The notes: generated by a model not told the origin, from the sequence alone. A stretch of 64,000 nt of DNA from Gautieria morchelliformis (GCA_015179125.1 WHVA01000004.1:186001-250000); one strand, 5' to 3'; counted from the stretch's first letter, positions 23,464 through 34,998 are shown. Program-made: numbers and translations.

Positions 23464-24540
23464 TGACAGCATCCAAGCTAATGCATCATAGCCATGATTC
23501 CAGTACAAACCCACTGGCAGAGCAACATGGAGCAACTTACATCAACCTACCTTTCTAATTTATTGCAGCACTTGGAATTTGGTCGCCGTAGGAGATGTGG
23601 CTATATGCTCAATCTGGCCAACCCATACCATCAAAAAACCACTAGATACATATATATTCTGTGCTGTTTTGAATTTGACTTTGTCCATATTTTATTATTA
23701 CTTGTGTGCAGATTCAAGAATTGCATCCTGAGGAATATGCAGGGATGGCCTCGGGAGACAAACTGCATGCAGTGCGTGCAGGTATGCATGCCTGGGATAC
23801 TGATCCTGTGTAAAGTACACACTTAGTTATGTTAATTTGTAAACACTATGAAACAGCATACATCCTTACACATCAAGCCAACTTACATCAGGGCTCAGCA
23901 TGCATTAGTGTCAACTAGTGCCCACCCTGCAAGAGCAAATATAGCATTGATAATAATGCTCTACATACCGTTTGTCACAGGGGCTAGTCTGTCTGAGATG
24001 CTATTCTGTTCGGCAGAAGCATACTCCCAGACCCAGTTTCCCTGATTGCACCATCAATGGGAAACATATTCTGTTCCTCTGGTCTAGTGTTGTCACAGCT
24101 TGAATAGAGAAGGATGACGAGGAACTTCCTGTGCTGTACTCAGCTGTGCACTGCTTCGGCCCATGGATGGGTCACATGCCTGAAGCCATGAGCGCCTCGA
24201 CCACACTGTCAGGCCCAAGTACGCAAGCTCCTAGTGTAATGCGCACGAGTATCAGCAGCGTTTGGCCAGGGTGGAGCCTGACTCGCGTTAAAATGAGTTA
24301 AAATGAGGAGACCGCGACGTACATGAGCATGACGGACACTGATATCCCAATCCCACGAATAGAGTACCGTATATATATACTCCACGCGAGTGCCGTACAG
24401 TCTGGATGCGCACAAGTATACGCGGATGTGCCTAAACCTCCTAGGCTCGCCACTTGTCCGGCTATCTGTCTTCAAGATACCCACACGCCGACTTGGAGCA
24501 TCATACAGTCTCGACGCTCATAATTATCCGCAAATGTCGT
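23464..24540. repeat. 3' flank of U3, including a degraded flanking ORF
   Basis: 23518-23830 is shared with 12290-12610. 24190-24520 matches, inverted, the MNLSTS flanking fragment of 57356-57661 in degraded form. No intact gene. Confidence 0.55.
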
Positions 24541-26478
24541 GCCAAAGTACAGTCCGTATGACCGCGGCATGTCGATCCGAGGCCACCGTCACGGTATCTT
24601 CAATCTTCGAGTTGTGATACTGCCGCACTTGCCACCATCGTCACGCGATGGGTGGCCTGTCGCTGTATCCTGTACTTACAGCCCCTCACTTGACTCATGG
24701 AATGTTTTTCGCGTTGTTGCAGCCGCCCTTGCCCCCGCCCGTCAGGATCCGGGATCTAGACACTACGAACGCTAGTTCCCAAGAATCATCACTGGCTGTG
24801 GGCATGATTACATGCCCAATTACATGCATCGAGTGTCTTCCTTTCATAAATCAGCATCCGTTTCAGAGTCTGGTCGGGGACCGGCGTGGCTGTGACAAAA
24901 ATGGTTTGCTCTGCAATGCACATTCTAAAGCGCATGTCCAGGCACCATGTTGCTCCTGCTTGGTCCCGCCACCACCATCATATACCTGGTGCATACTCCG
25001 AAGACACACGCAATCGATATCGACCGTAGCGCTTGCCAGGCTCGAAACGTTCTCTACACCCCGCCTAATACCGCAGGTAGTCCCTTCTCCCAGATACTAC
25101 ACAGACACACACCGCTACACCAAAGTGTGTCCCACGGCGCACTGGCATTTACTGTAATGATGCGGGAGCTACGGGTATCATCTGCTCACCATCCGAGCCC
25201 CCTCCTTGGACTGGGATGCAGGGGGGAGTCCGATTAGTTTGCGGGTGTGGAGAGGGCGCGACGCCATATTGGGGCCCGGGGAAAGGGTTAGAGAAGGATT
25301 CAACACTGAGGGAGGATTGGGGCCTCCACAGTAACCTCGAATCGATGTATTTGTGGGTGGTAGGGAAGAGTTTATTTCTCCCTCCGGCCAAGGGTGCGCC
25401 ACATAGCTCACCAATAGCACAGCGTGCGTACGGCGCACGGACAGGGTATCCCACCACGAATTCCGCCTCCTCCTCCAACTCCCTCCCCTCTCGGGTAACC
25501 CATCCCATGGACATACGCTCCCTCCCCCTCCGCCTCTTCCACACACACCCTTCTCAGCTACCGAACATCACCCATACCCGGACTCGCATACACCCCAGTC
25601 CGTCACAGCGCCCTCGCTGTCGTCGCCGGCTACACAAATCCAGGGTGGGGGTATGTCCTATTGTGCAGGATCTGCTAAGTGTCATTAGGAGTTCTGGGCA
25701 TGGGTAGAATAAGCGCGGGCTTACGCGCGAACTATATGGTGATGACGGTGACGCACGTTCAACTGTAATAGCGTCAAGCGCGGTGGGAGCTCGCTCCCGT
25801 GGAGAGGGACATCCAGACCAAGATGACCCACCGATATCAGGACCCTGGCCAGGGAAGCTGGATCAAAGCCCTAACTACATTTTAATGTCAATGTGTTCGG
25901 CTGCACGATCGTGTCGTATGTGACCTCGTGGCCTATCGTGCCATGCTCGCTGGTTTGCCGTCGTAAGTGTTCTATCGTCCCTCTCTGTCTGTCTTTCTGT
26001 CCTGCCATATATCTCCCCATCGCCCACTAACCCATACTTAAATCACGATCCAGCATTACCGACCGTACGTGCCTCCGCCCCCGCGTCGCGCGTGACGCGT
26101 GTATCATGCGGTGTGGGCGTGGGTGCGGTGCACGCGTGTGGGCCTACGTTGCGCTCCCCACGAAAGAACACTCGCCGTCCCCATCCCCATATATCACCAC
26201 ATTTCTCCTCAAATAAAAACGTCCCAGAAACTCCTGGACAGGTTTCGAGGCTGGGACTTCGGTTCGCGCTTCCTACTGCGCCTTGCCAAGTTGCTGGCGA
26301 GTCGGCGTGCTGCGGCTGCGAGCCATGATGGCGAGAGCAACAGTGTACTGCGCATCCTTGTCCCCAAACTGCTGCTCCTGTGCCGAACCAGGCCAGCGTT
26401 TCACGCCACACTCCTTCTGATTATGAGGCCCTCTTAATCTCGCTCACGTCAATGTGCTTGTGCAAGCTGTTGCCAGCC
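24541..26478. other. Unassigned sequence, no supported gene
   Basis: Frames up to 169 codons exist on both strands (for example 24648-25157 + and 25149-25544 -), but none shows a recognisable domain, and opposite-strand frames overlap each other. The stretch is not a copy of the segmental unit. I cannot support any gene here. Confidence 0.4.
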
Positions 26479-26499
26479 TCATCTAAACCCGGCACATGC

Positions 26500-27329
26500 A
26501 CATGGACACACCCGAGCCATGGCTGCCGTGGTTCGGAGTCGTTTAATCGCAAAATGAACAAGGGCGAGCCGAACCAACATCGCAGTCAATACAATGGTAC
26601 CCCACCAAGGGAGCCCAGTTCTCACCTGAATAAATTCGAGGGCCGCCTGGACGGCTCCTACGGGTGTTATATTAGAAAACCCAAGTTCCCTGAGATCACC
26701 TAGTTGCAAAGGCGGGGGCGGGAGAGATATCGAGGTGACGTCCATTATTGGCCATAAAGAGGGTTTCATCAGCGTGGAATGCAGAGGTGGACTCCTCTGA
26801 TGAGGCTGTGCTGGAGCTTTCGGGGATTTGAGAAGTCTCCGATTGATATTTGGGCAGCGCATCCTGGCCCGCTTGTGCGACTGGAGTGGCTGTAAGACAC
26901 TGGTGCTGACGATTTGGAGGGCACCAATAATTTTTGGTAGAGGACACAAAACAATTTGGCGAACCTGTAATACATTGTACACGATGGTTCTGAGATGAAT
27001 GGATATAGGTAGAAGACGAAAGGACAAGTACAGCAGTTGTACTTGCCAAGGGCAAGGGAAAGGTCGCAAGCCTCCGTGTCCGGGGTTGCTGTGCTTGTCC
27101 AAGGACTGAAGAAGTAATAAGGAGCCAGAGCACTCGTTCGGCTACAATATCGACACACCGAATGGCACCCAGTTGCAGCTGAACTGCCTTTTGAAGGCCT
27201 CTGCACAACGACATGCAGCGGGGTCAGCTCCTCGAGCGCCTTTCTGAGCACGAGGGCTTGGGGCACGCGACGTAAGCCCGTCAGGACGCCTGTAGGCCAA
27301 TGGTGGAGGTAGCACACCCATCCCATCGA
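26500..27329 (-). pseudogene. OXA1: OXA1/YidC-family mitochondrial insertase fragment
   Basis: The minus-strand stretch LGDLRELGFSNITPVG, GAVQAALEFIQVRTGLPWWG, TIVLTAMLVRLALVHFAIKR (about 26510-26705) fits the start of the OXA1 core: GLPWWGTIV with an RLALFP-like helix. Upstream, in another frame (26696-27214), is a Ser/Gln-rich leader-like region ending NNGRHLDISPAPA. A one-base shift near 26710, or an unseen intron, separates the two. OXA1 normally inserts proteins into the inner mitochondrial membrane and needs five membrane segments. Here the protein ends after the first (LRTTAAMA), so it is a truncated copy. Beyond about 27330 the sequence is the GC-rich gene of U4. Confidence 0.7.
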
Positions 27330-27952
27330 AGGTGTGTCCGACGGGGGTGGTGCGGCGCTGCGGGTGCGGAGGTGGGGGCGGCTGTTGGGGGCGGCGGCGT
27401 GTGTGGGCGGGGGTCCGGGTGCGGGGATGTGCAGTGCGCCAGCGCGGCCGTGCCCCGCCGCGGCGACCCGGGGGCAACCCGCGCGCGTGCTTACATGTGT
27501 CGGGCACACGGCACTCAGGCGAGAGGCGCAGCGTCGACGTCGGCCGCGCTCTCCGGCCCCAGCCTCACCCCCCTGCGCCGCTTTGTGGGGGGCCCCGCCA
27601 CGCCAATCGCACGCACGCGCTCCCCGCCGACACGAAACTCGCGCTCGGCCGCGCGGCTGAACTCCCGCGGCGCCGTATTGAAGTACTCCCGCCATCTGGG
27701 GCCGTCGGCATCGTCGCGCGCCCGGCCCCGTCCGCGCCCCGGAAAAACGCGCGCTCCTGCACGCCGAACTACCCCAACGTCCCGCGCCACGCGCGGCGGC
27801 CACGCTCCCGCTCCAGCTGCTTATTCTTCTCGAGCTCGCCCCGGGCACACGCCTCGTACGGGAAGCGCGCGTCCTCCACGGGGAAGCCCCCCCGTGACGG
27901 CGACACGGGGGCCCCGTGTCGCGGTGGGCGTGCGGGTCGTGCGGGAAGGGGC

Positions 27953-28441
27953 TGTTGGGTGCATTTATGCTCCTGCACCAAAATCAAGCATAATATGTTC
28001 AATTTATTGTGTGGTGTTTCCAATTGTTTCTCACACTGTTCTTGTACCATGCATCCATTTCTCTGCTTATTTTCGAAAATTTCCAGTCACTCCCTATCTC
28101 TCCATTTCATTCTGTTATTTCTATTTTCATAGGCGGCTGCACCCAGCGGAGTTTGAAATGACTTCGACGCGCGAGCCCTTGAGCGCTAAAGGGCCGGGTG
28201 CAAGTATATGCCTTCTGAGACAGGATTACACACCTCTCTCAGTGACAATAAATTCACTGAGAGAGGCGAGTAGTATTCTTCATATTTACATAGCATGTTG
28301 ACTGAAAATCATGTAGTATATTTGATTCTAGGTATTGTATTAATACATCAGTGACAATAAATTCACTGAGAGAGTATATTTGATTCTAGCTTTCTAAGAA
28401 CTCTACCGAACCTTCCCTGCCATAGCCCCTAGTTGCTAACA
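27953..28441. mobile_element. Solo LTR, 489 bp, TSD GGGGC
   Basis: AT-rich block inside GC-rich sequence. It begins TGTTGGGTGC and ends TTGCTAACA, flanked by GGGGC at 27948-27952 and 28442-28446. The empty site is visible in U3 around 20010-20040. It contains two hairpins with AATAAA in the loop (28233-28266 and about 28349-28373). It is a different family from the 740-bp solo LTR. Confidence 0.85.
28233..28266. terminator. Hairpin presenting AATAAA, inside solo LTR
   Basis: Arms CCTCTCTCAGTGA (28233-28245) and TCACTGAGAGAGG (28254-28266) enclose CAATAAAT. A second, slightly shorter copy follows at about 28349-28373 within a roughly 58-bp duplicated block marked by TATATTTGATTCTAG. It is a plausible polyadenylation signal of the LTR in the plus direction. 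Confidence 0.55.
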
Positions 28442-28745
28442 GGGGCGCCGCTTGGGGGACGGGATGGGAAGAGCTTTATGGCCTTGTGCCCGGCGGATGA
28501 GGGCGAGAAGGGCCCGCCGTGGGGTGAGAGGGCGGTGTGAGACGTGAGGGGTGGGAGGGTGGAGTCTAGGGCGCAGCGAGTGGCGTTCGTTACGAGACAC
28601 AAGGGACTGGGAACTTGAAACGGGACATACCATCGGCTGGGTGGGGTGTGTCTCCGGGGTCTGTGCTTGTGTCCGTGTCTGTGTCATTGTAACTGCCGAG
28701 TCAGGCGTCGGCGTGCCTGTTTGTCTTTATTTGGTAGGTTCCTGA

Positions 28746-29300
28746 TGTACTCATCTATGAGATTCGATGGGGATGTGTTGTGCATCTGGACGGGGCCGTT
28801 TATATTTAACTCTGGATCCAACCAGTTACTGGTATTCCAACGGACTCACGACAGCTACATATCCCCATTCTAATAATATCATACTAAACAATACTGCATA
28901 TACATCGCAGATCAACACAGTAGCTTCCTAGCCATTCCCAGGCCACAACAAGATCTACATCCCCGTCACACCCGATACACTGAATGCACAATATCGCGGT
29001 TACCACGTCGTTGTTCCCCATGTCGAAATTCGGTGGTCTCTTCATACGACATCTTCCCGCGTCGTACAGGACATGCCGCCAACTGAGAAATTTCTCGTGT
29101 CACTATATCCAGCAATGTTGACACGAGCTTGTATGTATGCAGAGATCATCCAACGTCGCTATAGAATTATAGACATGTGAATACTCTGGCGATTGAGCTA
29201 CATCTCCCATACCGTCTCGCTTCCTCATGTTCCCATCCTAGGCAACCCGCTGGAGATCCGTGATCTTAATGGCTGGCAGTTCAAGCGATTCAGAAAAGCA
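28746..29300. repeat. Upstream region of U4 without a DUF6533 gene
   Basis: Matches 20560-21200 of U3 (for example the blocks around GACGTCGTT and CATCCAACGTCGCTATAG) and ends near 29270. The DUF6533 gene that should follow is absent. No gene seen. Confidence 0.6.
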
Positions 29301-29800
29301 CCTAAAGTATGACTAATTAGAGCAATTTTGAAGCCAGTATATAAGTATGTGCGCAGCAGAGTTCAGCGGAACTAGCGACGGAGAGTGAAAGGGTGAAGCG
29401 CACCGTGACGGAGCATACAAAAGAGAGGATAAAAAACGGTGAGCTCGAAAGAAGAGGAAGGGACCCCAAAACATGTGCGGACCGACGGTGCGACGAGCAA
29501 GCCAGGAGCTCAGGAAGGAATTTGTTGTATGGACATACTAACTTAAACACTGATTACTGTAACAGATGTCTTGCACCGAAAGTAGTTACTGTAACACCAT
29601 TACACCCGTTTACAGTACCTAAGGCGCGTGTCGGATTTGCTTCCGTTTTAGCGCGCAAACTTCGAACAACGATATCTTGCTTGATATCGCTCCGATTCGC
29701 TTGAAATTTCATATCTGAAGCTATGTGGACCATAGCTAGGGCATAGAACTAAAAAATCCGAATAAAACAAGCATTTTTTATTTTGCATTTTGGGTGCTGA
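29301..29800. other. Unassigned sequence before hAT MITE
   Basis: A plus-strand frame at 29393-29704 (rich in Lys/Arg, RTVTEHTKERIKNGELERRG) has no recognised domain. A TATATAAG motif lies at about 29337. I cannot support a gene. Confidence 0.3.
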
Positions 29801-30363
29801 CAGTGTTGGCTCCTAAGGCCTTAATTAAGGGCACTGGTGCGTGTTAAGGGGTAGGTTAAGGCTTAAGGCTTAATTAAGGGTGTTGAGTTAAGGGCATTAA
29901 CATGAATATGTAATATAACTTGAATATTTAATATTGGTTGTAATTCTCAGAAATATATTCACCTAGTAGTACTTAGAGTATTCATTGGTACTCTTCATCT
30001 GATCCAATCTCAATGGCGCCATCATCTGGCAGCTCATCTTCTGCTGCTTCAGCCATAGCCTGAGCCAGGGCTTCCTCCTCCTCCTCTTCAATGATTCTCG
30101 AAGGGCGTGCAGGCTTGTGCTTGGTGCCACCGAACAGATTTTCAAGTGTAATAGATTTTCACTTGGTGGTGCAGCGCCAGTTGCTAGACTGAAGTTCTGC
30201 ATCCCTCTCCTCCAACCGCTGGGCTGGAAAATCATGAAAAATAGAATATATGAGTTAAGGGTTAATTAAGGGTTACCATCTCCTGCCCGCCAGTTAAGCC
30301 GTAACGTTATGGCCTTAATTAAGGGTAGGACCATTTAAGGCTTACCCTTAGGGGCCAACACTG
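29801..30363. mobile_element. hAT-type non-autonomous element (MITE), 563 bp
   Basis: Terminal inverted repeats CAGTGTTGGCTCCTAAGG (29801-29818) and CCTTAGGGGCCAACACTG (30346-30363) match at 17 of 18 positions. They are flanked by the 8-bp direct repeat GGTGCTGA at 29793-29800 and 30364-30371. An 8-bp duplication and CAGTG ends are hallmarks of hAT. Subterminal regions hold many TTAATTAAGG repeats on both strands. The only coding trace is a minus-strand acidic tail (EEEEEEALAQAMAEAAEDEL and EIGSDEEYQ, about 29974-30075) that may be the end of a former transposase exon. Confidence 0.9.
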
Positions 30364-30669
30364 GGTGCTGAGGGGGGAACAATGTCAAGCTTAGCTTACT
30401 GTATGTAGTTCAATGCAGGTTTTAATTTTGTTTGCTACTTTGTACTAATGGTGAGAACCCACTACAGGAGAATCTCCAGAAGAGGGTGTCAGGATTGGAG
30501 AGGAAGGGCTTAGCTTCTTCTGACATTGGATCAGTGAGATCTGACGGTAGGCGTTCATTCTCGATGTCGGATTTCCTCCTGTGTAGCATAAGCCCCAAAA
30601 TCTTTGATCCCTTCCGCACCGAGTGCCAATGCACCATAAGGCAACTTCGCCGATCCTGACACATTATTG
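30364..30669. other. Unassigned sequence between MITE and minisatellite
   Basis: After the target-site copy at 30364-30371 no gene is recognised. The minus-strand open frames entering from the minisatellite extend here (for example ELNNVSGSAKLPYGALALG in 30555-31439), but without a known domain. Confidence 0.35.
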
Positions 30670-31340
30670 AGCTCGGAAACCGCGGGGGCGCACGCGTATG
30701 CGGTGGGGTGAGGGGCACGGAGGTGCTGGGGTGGGCGAGCTGGTATAGGAGCACGGGGTGGTGGGGGAGCAGGCGGCGGCGGGTGTGGGTGCAGGTGCAG
30801 GTGCAGGTGCGGGTGCGGGTGTGGGTGCAGGTGCGGGTGTGGGTGTAGGTGCGGGTGCAGGGGTGTGGGTGCAGGTGCAGGTGCGGGTGCGGGTGCAGGT
30901 ACAGGTGCGGGTGCAAGTACGGGTGCAGATGCGGGTGCAGGTGCGGGTGCAGGGACGGGTTGGGCGGCAACGCGAAGGACGCGGGGGCGGAGGTGGGCGA
31001 GCTGGTGTAGGAGGACGGGGTGGTGGGGAAGCGGGCGGCGGCGGGCGCGGGTGCAGGTGCAGGGACGGGTTGGGTGGCGACGCGAAGGACGCGGGGGCGG
31101 AGGTGGGCGAGCTGGTGTAGGAGGACGGGCTGGTGGGGAAGCGGGCGGCGGCGGGTGCGGGTGCGGGCGCAGGTACGGGCGCAGGTGCGGGGACGGGTTG
31201 GGCGACGACACGAAGGACGCGGGGGGCGCACGCGTACGCGGCGGGGTGAGGGGCGTGGAGGTGCTGGTGCTGGGGTGGGCGAGCTGGTGCAGGAGGACGG
31301 GGTGGTGGGGGAACGGGCGGCGGCGGGTGCGGGTGCAGGT
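30670..31340. repeat. GC-rich minisatellite: GGTGCGG/GGTGCAG array plus about 120-bp tandem repeat
   Basis: 30785-30960 is an array of 6-bp GGTGCG/GGTGCA units. Three larger repeats of about 110-140 bp follow from about 30955, 31060 and 31190; each contains GGGACGGGTTGG, CGAAGGACGCGGGGG, GGGCGAGCTGGTG and GGAGGACGG. The minus strand is open in two frames and would encode Pro/His/Ala-rich repeats (APAPAP, PHLHPHLHP). As the strand and frame cannot be fixed, I do not call a gene. Confidence 0.8.
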
Positions 31341-31704
31341 ACGCGTGCCCTGGGACATGAATGTGCCTGGGCCGTGGCGCTCTGCGGGAGTCGAGTGGTC
31401 AGACACCCTGGTATGAGGAATACGGGCCGGGATACTCATGGAAGTTGGCCACTGGGGTTATGGGGGAGTTGACAGGGAGCTGCTGGTACTTGACGGTGAG
31501 CCTGTGGAGCTAAGCGAAAAGGCGCGATTGAAGAACAGGGTCAGCGGATGCTTCGAAGCCTGGGGCAAGTTCATATGGAAGACGAGTGCTGCACCAAGAG
31601 AGGCTGAAGTGTCTGTGGTGCGTGGTGTTGTCGATGGTGCAGCGCGGCAAGCCGCCTATTATGAATCGGCATAACCCGACCAAGTTCGACTTGCCTTACC
31701 AACA
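31341..31704. other. Unassigned sequence upstream of the hypothetical gene
   Basis: No recognised gene. Plus-strand frames such as 31438-31674 have no domain. It may hold the promoter of the gene starting at 31705, but no clear TATA box was found. Confidence 0.3.
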
Positions 31705-33390
31705 ATGGGAAATAACAAAAATAAAAGACAGCCCCCCACCAAGTCAACACGAGCAACGAAAAAGGTCAAAGAACCTCCAGAGGAACTGTTACCTGACATA
31801 GCGGGAATTCAGGGCAAAGGTCGGTTTATATATAATGATGCTATTTCAAGCTCACCAGTTATTTAGAATCTGTTCAAACTACTAGCACTTTTCGACCGCA
31901 ACGTCAGGCGGCAAAAAAAGTAACTTTTGAAGACTTAGAATCTGAGTCAGGGTCTTCATATGAGGAAGAGACCCAGCCGGCTCAAAGTGCATCCGAGTCC
32001 GAAGCCGAGCCCAACGACCCTAATCCAGACACAGAGTCTGAAGAGTTAGTAGAGGTGGCAGTTCCCAAACAGGTAAAGGATATTGATGAACCTGGTATGC
32101 CATCATATTTTTTATTTATAATTTGATGCTCATTTCGCGGCCTAGTAATTATCTTGCGTGTTCCGGATGGCACTGAAGCCGAAGGGTTTGTTGAGCGTGT
32201 GAAGCTTCCTGCCAATGTCAGTTACAAGAAGGTCGAGGAACGTATCTTCAAAGCGATAGGGTGCTATCAAACAGTGAAAAAGATGCCGCACCTAGCTTAC
32301 CGGCTCAAAGGTGTGCGAGATAAACACCTTTTGAAACTGGCAAAAGAAGAGGACTGGGACAACCTCAAGGATGATGTGAAGGGCGCTCAGGCAAGGAAGA
32401 AAAAGGGCGATGCCAGTGGCATGGAAGTAGACATTGTTCTGGATGAAAGTGTACGTGTGCGTGTGACTTTGCATGGCAGCCGCATCTGATATTATAAGAA
32501 TTATAGTACATCGCATCGCTTCACCATACACTTTCCAGGAAAAGGGACAAAACTGTGACAAATGCAGCTGGCAGGAGCAAAAAGAAGAAAGCTCGTATTC
32601 AGGACTTGAACGCCGATTCTGACACTGAAGGATCTGAGATCGAAGAGCATGGCCTACCGACAAAACGGGAAAGGGATTTCATGGAGGCGTTGAAGGCAGA
32701 GTATTCAAACTGTGGCAAACCGGCATGTGCTTCAAAAGTCTGCAAACTGAATAAGAACGGAGAGCACACGCATTTATCATGGTGCCAACTCCAGTCCTGG
32801 GTAACAGCCTTGGTGAGTACAACCTTTGCATTTATATGTATTACTCGCTGCTAATAATGCGAATTTAGGTTTCTAACATTCACGGGGTCACTCTGAAAGT
32901 TCCTCCAAACAATGCTCACTTCGAAGATTTCCATTATCGCAAAGACTCCATTCAAAAAGAGAAGACCGATGAAGGGTCAACGGCGAACCTGCCCGGCGCT
33001 GCATTGGGTCTTCAAGGATCATTTCCTATGATGATGTTCCCACCAATTGACTACCGAATGTTTGCTCAGAACATGGTCCTGAACGGCCCTGTTGCTCCAG
33101 TCAATCCTGACAAGAGACCGGAACAGTTGACCCCTGCGACTCCCGGTGACATTGCTTACCCAAGCATCGAAGAGTTTCTTGACGATGTCCGTAATTGGCC
33201 TGAGGCTAGGGGGTGTAACATTGACGAATTCAAAGGTAAATTTGAAGCAAACAACATTTACTTCCTAAACAAACTGAAGGAGGTGACGGCTGATGTGCTC
33301 ATGGCCAACATCGGGATGTCATGGGGTGACGCGAATTTCATCAAAGGAGCGGCTAGAAAGGCTATAAGGAAGCTTGCTAAGAAGGTGTGA
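31705..33390 (+). CDS. Hypothetical multi-exon protein with acidic and Lys-rich regions and SAM-like C-terminus
   Basis: Exons read as 31705-31819, 31867-32095, 32147 to about 32450, about 32540-32812 and 32869-33390. Most joins keep the frame; the third intron (32450-32540) does not join cleanly and may hide a one-base error. The order is: a basic start (MGNNKNKRQPPTKSTRATKK), an acidic Ser/Glu region, a domain with VERVKLPANVSYKKVEERIF, a Lys-rich stretch, a small CGKPACASKVCKLNKNGEH cluster with possible metal ligands, and a C-terminal helical module EEFLDDVRNWPEARG to ARKAIRKLAKKV that looks SAM-like. Similar proteins are, as I recall, frequent in Agaricomycetes and of unknown role. It is the least damaged gene of the window. 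Confidence 0.7.
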
Positions 33391-33690
33391 GAGGGAGGCA
33401 AGCAGAATTATGCCAGTAGGACACAATAATTAGATTTACTATATACATCAAAAAGAACAATTTAGAGAATTATGGATATTTGAGATCGGCGGCCTTAGTA
33501 CCGTCTGAGGCAGCGCACAGCACATTATTGGTATTTAACCTTGAGGCCGCTACCACCAACACACTGCAAGAATGATGGTTCACTTGTCACGTGACTTGTC
33601 CGCATGTTGACAACAGCTCTGCCTCTCAGACTCGCACAACATAGTTCTTTACTTGTTGTCTGCCTCTAATTCTCGATATTTGTTATTCCA
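33391..33690. other. Intergenic, no feature seen
   Basis: AT-rich sequence between the hypothetical gene and the FunK1-like pseudogene. No gene or repeat recognised. Confidence 0.5.
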
Positions 33691-34998
33691 GATGCCATCA
33701 ACACCGCCCCAATCTCTCAAGCTTCTGTTGATGACGAGCACACCATATAGCGCCAGTTCCAGTAAATCTCATGAATCACACATTCGGACCCAGGATGATT
33801 TGAAAAAGCTGATGAAGGGCGAGTTCTCCGGTGCGATATTCGAGACTAATTCTCTGCTTGAAGAGCGCTGTCGGACAGATCAAAAAATTGTCGACGCTGT
33901 CCTATCCAAACTGAAACCTGGCATGTTCTGGGACAGTCCAACCGACACTTTCAAGGAATGGCCCAGCCGCACTGGTCCAGAAAGCGCTCATTATGCGCCG
34001 TTGGAGTGGTTACTCAACAAGATTCTGTCCATCTCCTCCCAAAAGCTGCCGAATGGCAATATCCACTGAGGTCTTCAGTTTTACGTGAACGGTCGGGAAA
34101 TGGCTGAAGGACTTGACACAGACTCCCCCCTAAAACCAGACCTTGTTGGTTGTCAGTCTGTTGGTGAGAGCCGAGGCTCGAAGCCGAAGCTCTCATGGAA
34201 CAAGGCTGAAATTTGGGTAGAGGTGAAGAAGAACTGGCCTGGTTTGATCCTGCAGTCATGCACGTACGCGCGCTGTATGTTCACACACCGATTGGATAGA
34301 CTCTTCGTCACTGTTATCCATTTCAACAACACAACAATGGGGGTGCGCTTCGGATTTTATTCTTGCATGGGTCTGGTTGTTACGCCGGAACTTGACCTCT
34401 CAAAGGAGGGAGGCTTTAAAGGATTTGTCCGCGGAGTGGTTGGGATTAATTCTTGGACCGACACAAACCACGCTGGAATCGATACTACTCGTACCATCAC
34501 AGACATTGCGATTCCCGAGAGGGGTATATTCAAGATTTCGAAAACACTTTGTGACTGACGTTGCGTTTGCGGACGAGCAACGGGTGTGTATCTTTTGGTC
34601 AAGAAGGGTGCGTTTTGACGTTTAGAGATCTGGGCCAGTAGTTAACAATTGGGTTGGAAGATGCAACCGCCACTGATGGTTCTCCCGCTCAACCTTTGTC
34701 CACTCACCGGTATAACTTACGAAGTCACCAACCCCTGTGTTCTCAGCCTGGAAAAGAGACTGACGGTCGAGAACCCTTGAGGTTGAAGGGAGGCATATCT
34801 TTTCTCTTGCCGGACACTGTCATTCTGAAAGATTCATGGCCATTGAAAACCCATAACGAAGAAGGCACAATGTTTGGAGTGTTATCGGGCGGATTTGGAC
34901 TGCCAGACATCCTTGTCTCATACCCTGTCGAGGACGGAATGGATAAGCTCATACCTGATGACGCAATGTATTGGCCCATGTGTGCGCCAGAGCCATAA
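33691..34998 (+). pseudogene. FunK1-like (fungal-type protein kinase) N-terminal remnant
   Basis: Starts MPSTPPQSLKLLL. GMFWDSPTDTFKEWPSRTG is followed by an in-frame TGA at about 34066-34068, and the same frame continues with DSPLKPDLVGCQS, EIWVEVKKNWPGLILQSCTY, ARCMFTHRLDRLFVTVIHFN, GGFKGFVRGVVGINSW and HAGIDTTRT. These resemble the region that precedes the catalytic domain in fungal-specific FunK1 kinases. After a second TGA at 34556-34558 and further stops, ILKDSWPLKTHNEEGTMF resembles the KDSWP part at the start of the kinase lobe. The catalytic loop (HRDIS-like) and activation segment are absent. It stops where the poly(A)-tailed insertion begins. Confidence 0.7.

Larger units (their letters stand above)
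27330..28745 (-). pseudogene. GC-rich Pro/His-rich gene, copy D (U4), split by a solo LTR
   Basis: This copy keeps two conserved blocks in one frame: FPVEDARFPYEACARGELEK NKQLERERGRR (split here, 27769-27900), then RWREYFNTAPREFSRAAERE and FRVGGERVRAIGVAGPP (27515-27720). This supports the frame used for the other copies. The C-terminal VFVHPP region is missing, cut at about 27330. The 5' part (28447-28745, SLVSRNERHSLRPRLHPPTP) is separated by the LTR at 27953-28441. Confidence 0.5.

Noticed and set aside
24648..25157. 169-codon frame as an OXA1 C-terminal part because of GMFFAL
   Set aside because: Only six residues resemble OXA1; the context and strand do not fit the fragment at 26500-27329.
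30422..31439. Proline-rich protein gene on the minus strand
   Set aside because: Two overlapping frames are equally open and repeat lengths do not keep one frame, so a coding call is not supported.
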